The notes beneath the pieces were generated by a model. That model did not search any database, was not told the DNA's origin, and saw only the letters and a program-made list of their open reading frames with translations. A stretch of DNA of 64,000 bases from Halopelagius inordinatus (GTDB taxonomy: Archaea > Halobacteriota > Halobacteria > Halobacteriales > Haloferacaceae). The DNA lies in the NCBI RefSeq assembly GCF_900113245.1, contig NZ_FOOQ01000002.1:496001-560000 (forward strand). Direction: 5' to 3'. Shown here piece by piece: positions 61,547-64,000 of this stretch. Every line of letters begins with the position of its first letter. Within the stretch, counting starts at the first letter, position 1. The position numbers and the translations under genes were made by a program.

Positions 61547-62296
61547 GTGATAGTCGTCGCTACCGCAGATTTCGAACTCTACCACGACGTGGTCGGGGAA
61601 CTCCGCGACCGAGGAGTCTCGTTCACCACCGTCGAACCGGACGGGGAGTTGCCCGATGGCACGGAGGTGGTCATCGTCTCGCCGACGGACGATATTTCGG
61701 TTCCGGCGGACGCGGAGACGGTCGTCGCCGCGTCCGACGAGGCCCGAACGGCGGTCGAAGAGGCCGTCGCGGTGCTTCGCGGCGACGGCGGGCGGACCGT
61801 CGTCGGCGTCGACCCCGGCACCCGGCCGGGCGTCGCGGTTCTCGTCGGTGAGACGGTGGTCTCTGCGTTTCACGTCCCACTCGCGGACGCGGTTGAGACG
61901 GTTCGCCGCGAAGTCGAAGACGCTCCGGACGCCGTCGTCAGAGTCGGCGACGGCGCGCGCATCCAAGGGGCGACCATCGTCAACGAACTCGAAGACGTGA
62001 CTGTCGAACTCGTCGACGAGACGGGGACGACGCCGTATCTCGGCACCGGCGCACGGGGGATGGGCGACGTCCTCGCGGCGGTCAACATCGCCCGGCGGAC
62101 GGGCTCTGTCGTCGATTCCCGCGACGTCGAACCGACGGCGGGCGAACTCCAGCGAATCAAAGACCGCTCTCGACACGAGTCCGACGACAACCGCACCATA
62201 GACGAGGGACTCGCCCGCCGGGTGGCCGCGGGCGAACTGACCGTCCAAGAGGCACTCGACGAGCATCGGGTCCGCAGAGATTCGTCCGAGAAGTGA
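61547..62296 (+). CDS. RNase H-fold (RuvC-like) protein
   Basis: A 249-residue protein. Residues 85-190 look like an RNase H-like fold: first acid in VVGVDPGTRPGVAVLVG (D89), then VVRVGDGARIQGATIVNELE and VELVDETGTTPYLGTGARG, where E or D could complete an acidic site. The N-terminal 80 residues are a separate alpha/beta region. The C-terminal region is helical and basic (LARRVAAGELTVQEALDEHR). Family unknown to me; nuclease activity is a guess. It shares an upstream region of about 110 bp with radB. Confidence 0.7.
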   Translation: MIVVATADFELYHDVVGELRDRGVSFTTVEPDGELPDGTEVVIVSPTDDISVPADAETVVAASDEARTAVEEAVAVLRGDGGRTVVGVDPGTRPGVAVLVGETVVSAFHVPLADAVETVRREVEDAPDAVVRVGDGARIQGATIVNELEDVTVELVDETGTTPYLGTGARGMGDVLAAVNIARRTGSVVDSRDVEPTAGELQRIKDRSRHESDDNRTIDEGLARRVAAGELTVQEALDEHRVRRDSSEK

Positions 62297-62342
62297 GAAG
62301 AGACGCGCGGCGGAGCGACTGAAACCCGGGGCAGAACGCCCG

Positions 62343-63722
62343 CTAGTCGCGGACGGCGGACTCGGCGCGGCGCATGACCTCTCGGACCGGGAGGCCAGTC
62401 TCGCGGGCGACTGCGAGGGCGTCGTCGTACTCGGGGCTGTAATCGTACGCTTCGCCCGTCTCGTCGGAGGCGACTTTCACCGCCACGTCGTGCGCGTCGC
62501 CGTCGATATCGAGCGTCGCCGTCCGGAACTCGCGGGCGGCGACCCACCGGTGTCCGGCCCCGTGTTCGCGGATTCCCAACGTCCCCGTCTCGACGGCGAG
62601 TCGGTGCGCGACGCGTTCTGCGTCCTCCGGTCGGACGACGACTTTCACGAGGTGGCCGGGACGGGACTTTTTCATCGTCGCGGGCAGGACGGTCACGTCC
62701 CGCGCGCCCGCCTCCGTCAGCGACTCCTGCAGACCGCCGAGGAGTTCCGGCGTCGCGTCGTCGACGTTGGTCTCTAAGACGGTTATCTCGTCGCGCGCGA
62801 GGCGTCCGGAACCGTCGCCGACGAGGGCCCGGAGGACGTTCGGGTGGTCCGGGAACTCCCACCCGCCCGCGCCGTACCCCGAGGAATCGACGGTGAGGGG
62901 CGGCAACGAATCGACGCTCTCGGCGAAGTGCGCGAGGATGGCCGCGCCCGTCGGCGTGAGCAGTTCCGCCTCCACGGGGCCGCCTTTCATCGCCCAGTCG
63001 GCGCGTTCGGCGACTTCGACCACCGCGGGCGCGGGCACGGGGTACGTTCCGTGACTCATCGTCGTCTCGCCGCCTCCGGCCGCGACGGGCGTCGTCACCA
63101 CGCGTTCGACGCCGAGGTCGGAGACGAGAAGGCACGCGCCGACCACGTCGGCGATGGCGTCGTCCGCGCCGACTTCGTGAAAGTGCGTCTCGTCTATCTC
63201 CGTGCCGTGGACCGACGCCTCCGCCTCGCCCAAGATTCGGAACACCGCCTTCGCGTCCGACTCGACGCCCGAAGGCAGGTCCATCGACTCGACGAGTTCG
63301 ACGACGTCGGCGTAGGAACGGTGCGGGCCGTGCCCCTCCGCGGGCGTCTCTTCGCCGTGGTCGTGGTCGTGGGAGTCGTCGCCGTGACGGTGGTGACCGT
63401 GAGCGTCGCTATCGTCGTGAGTGTGATCGTGGGAGTCGTCGCCGTGATGGTGGTGATCGTGGGCGTCATCACCGTCGTGAGTGTGACCGTGAGCGTCCCC
63501 GTCGTTGTGGGTGTGGTCGTCTCCCTCCTCGCTACCGTCGACGAGGACGCGGACGTTCGTGGCGGCGATGCCGTTCTTCTCGGCGACGCCGACGTTGTAC
63601 CGAACGTCGAGTGCCTCCTCGACCACAGAGAGGACGGACCGGTCGGCACCGGCGGCGAGCAGAGAGCCAAGAATCATGTCACCGCTCGCACCCATCCGCC
63701 CGTCGAACGCGAGTGTACGCAT
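62343..63722 (-). CDS. larC: LarC nickel insertion protein
   Basis: A 459-residue cyclometallase that installs nickel into pyridinium dithiocarboxylate mononucleotide, the nickel-pincer cofactor. Family markers: RTLAFDGRMGASGDMILGSL, HFHEVGADDAIADVVGACL, GTYPVPAPAVVEVAERADWA, ELLTPTGAAILAHFA and ETNVDDATPELLGGLQESL. Residues about 70-135 are an exceptional His/Asp-rich insert, suited to binding nickel. It is one continuous gene, without the frameshift seen in Lactobacillus larC. It diverges from the CDC48-like gene. Confidence 0.92.
   Translation of the reverse strand: MRTLAFDGRMGASGDMILGSLLAAGADRSVLSVVEEALDVRYNVGVAEKNGIAATNVRVLVDGSEEGDDHTHNDGDAHGHTHDGDDAHDHHHHGDDSHDHTHDDSDAHGHHRHGDDSHDHDHGEETPAEGHGPHRSYADVVELVESMDLPSGVESDAKAVFRILGEAEASVHGTEIDETHFHEVGADDAIADVVGACLLVSDLGVERVVTTPVAAGGGETTMSHGTYPVPAPAVVEVAERADWAMKGGPVEAELLTPTGAAILAHFAESVDSLPPLTVDSSGYGAGGWEFPDHPNVLRALVGDGSGRLARDEITVLETNVDDATPELLGGLQESLTEAGARDVTVLPATMKKSRPGHLVKVVVRPEDAERVAHRLAVETGTLGIREHGAGHRWVAAREFRTATLDIDGDAHDVAVKVASDETGEAYDYSPEYDDALAVARETGLPVREVMRRAESAVRD
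63361..63480 (-). repeat. 60-bp tandem repeat encoding the His-rich insert
   Basis: Two head-to-tail 60-bp units (63361-63420 and 63421-63480), differing at only a few positions, with a partial third unit beyond. Each encodes about 20 residues of the GDDSHDH-type histidine and aspartate text in LarC. Copy number is likely to vary by slippage or recombination. Confidence 0.8.
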
Positions 63723-63907
63723 GTCCGAACGGAGGCGTCGAGTCGTGAAAACCGTGCGGTATTCGGTGTCGGAGTCGGTAGGGATTAGTAGCCCCGCGGC
63801 GTACTGTGCCAGTAAGTGTCACGAGAGAGTTTTGCGGCGCTACCAGCGGTCAGGGAAGCACTTAACACTCGTCGTGACCGAACCCGAGGCATCCCCGCGA
63901 GACAATC

Positions 63908-64000
63908 ATGAACGAAGTTCAACTAGAAGTGGCGAAGGCGTACCCGAACGACTCGGGCCGCGGTATCGCCCGTCTTGACCCAGACACGCTGCTCCATCTG
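63908..64000 (+). CDS. CDC48/VCP-like AAA ATPase, N-terminal fragment
   Basis: The first 31 codons only; the gene runs off the window. The start [17 protein letters not shown], then [14 protein letters not shown], matches the N-domain of haloarchaeal CDC48-type AAA+ unfoldases. TATA-like CTTAACAC lies at 63860-63867, implying a leader of some 15-20 nt. The assignment is by resemblance of this short stretch only. Confidence 0.75.
   Translation, partial: MNEVQLEVAKAYPNDSGRGIARLDPDTLLHL

Noticed and set aside
63361-63530. Repeats resembling a CRISPR array
   Set aside because: The units are contiguous, in frame and encode His-rich sequence in LarC; there are no spacers.

Overview
The window is chromosomal DNA of a halophilic archaeon (class Halobacteria), most like the Haloferacaceae group; I cannot fix the genus by eye. 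The grounds are very high GC, strongly acidic proteins, archaeal-type ribosomal proteins (eS4, eL19, eL32, RNase P protein 1 inside the ribosomal cluster), Tat-type secretion signals, bacterioruberin genes, HalOD1 and PGF-CTERM proteins, and many TATA-like boxes 22-30 nt upstream of start codons, as expected for leaderless mRNAs.

Layout. 1-10 kb: J-domain membrane protein, GTPBP1-like GTPase, a GIY-YIG/DUF7662 fusion, a Tat-exported M14 carboxypeptidase, a decayed IS200/IS605-type element with a tnpB remnant, mch, a thiamine-binding protein, small ORFs, a membrane histidine kinase and an acetoacetate-decarboxylase-like protein. 10-25 kb: tRNA-Gly(GCC), then an unbroken S10/spc superoperon (SPOUT methyltransferase, uL3 to uL15, rnp1, SecY) with many 1-10 nt overlaps. 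25-30 kb: a second tnpB remnant, a REC-PAS-GAF histidine kinase with a somewhat different base composition, a CBS-ParB protein and a GC-rich hairpin-dense stretch that may be an RNA gene. 30-43 kb: an unusual alpha/beta hydrolase, nickel-pincer-type ornithine cyclodeaminase, USP, a PGF-CTERM protein, a PurD-like ATP-grasp ligase, a ZIP transporter, an SDR, and the carotenoid genes crtD-lyeJ-cruF with convergent crtB. 43-53 kb: a mini zinc-finger gene, class II ribonucleotide reductase, membrane proteins and trpDFEG. 53.6-56.2 kb: tRNA-Val(GAC), a duplicated tRNA 3' end (an att-like scar) and a small accessory zone containing a Tat-exported protein with an internal duplication. 56-64 kb: L-asparaginase, HalOD1 protein, TrmB regulator, CBS-HPF fusion, radB, an RNase H-like protein, larC with a His-rich tandem repeat, and the start of a CDC48-type ATPase.

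How the genes work together. Most of the window is housekeeping: protein synthesis and export, tryptophan and bacterioruberin synthesis, deoxynucleotide supply and recombination. LarC at the right end could make the nickel-pincer cofactor for the ornithine cyclodeaminase 30 kb away. The accessory parts are the two tnpB scars, one of which now encodes the C-terminus of its neighbour, and the tRNA-Val integration scar. I found no CRISPR array and no complete defence or conjugation system.
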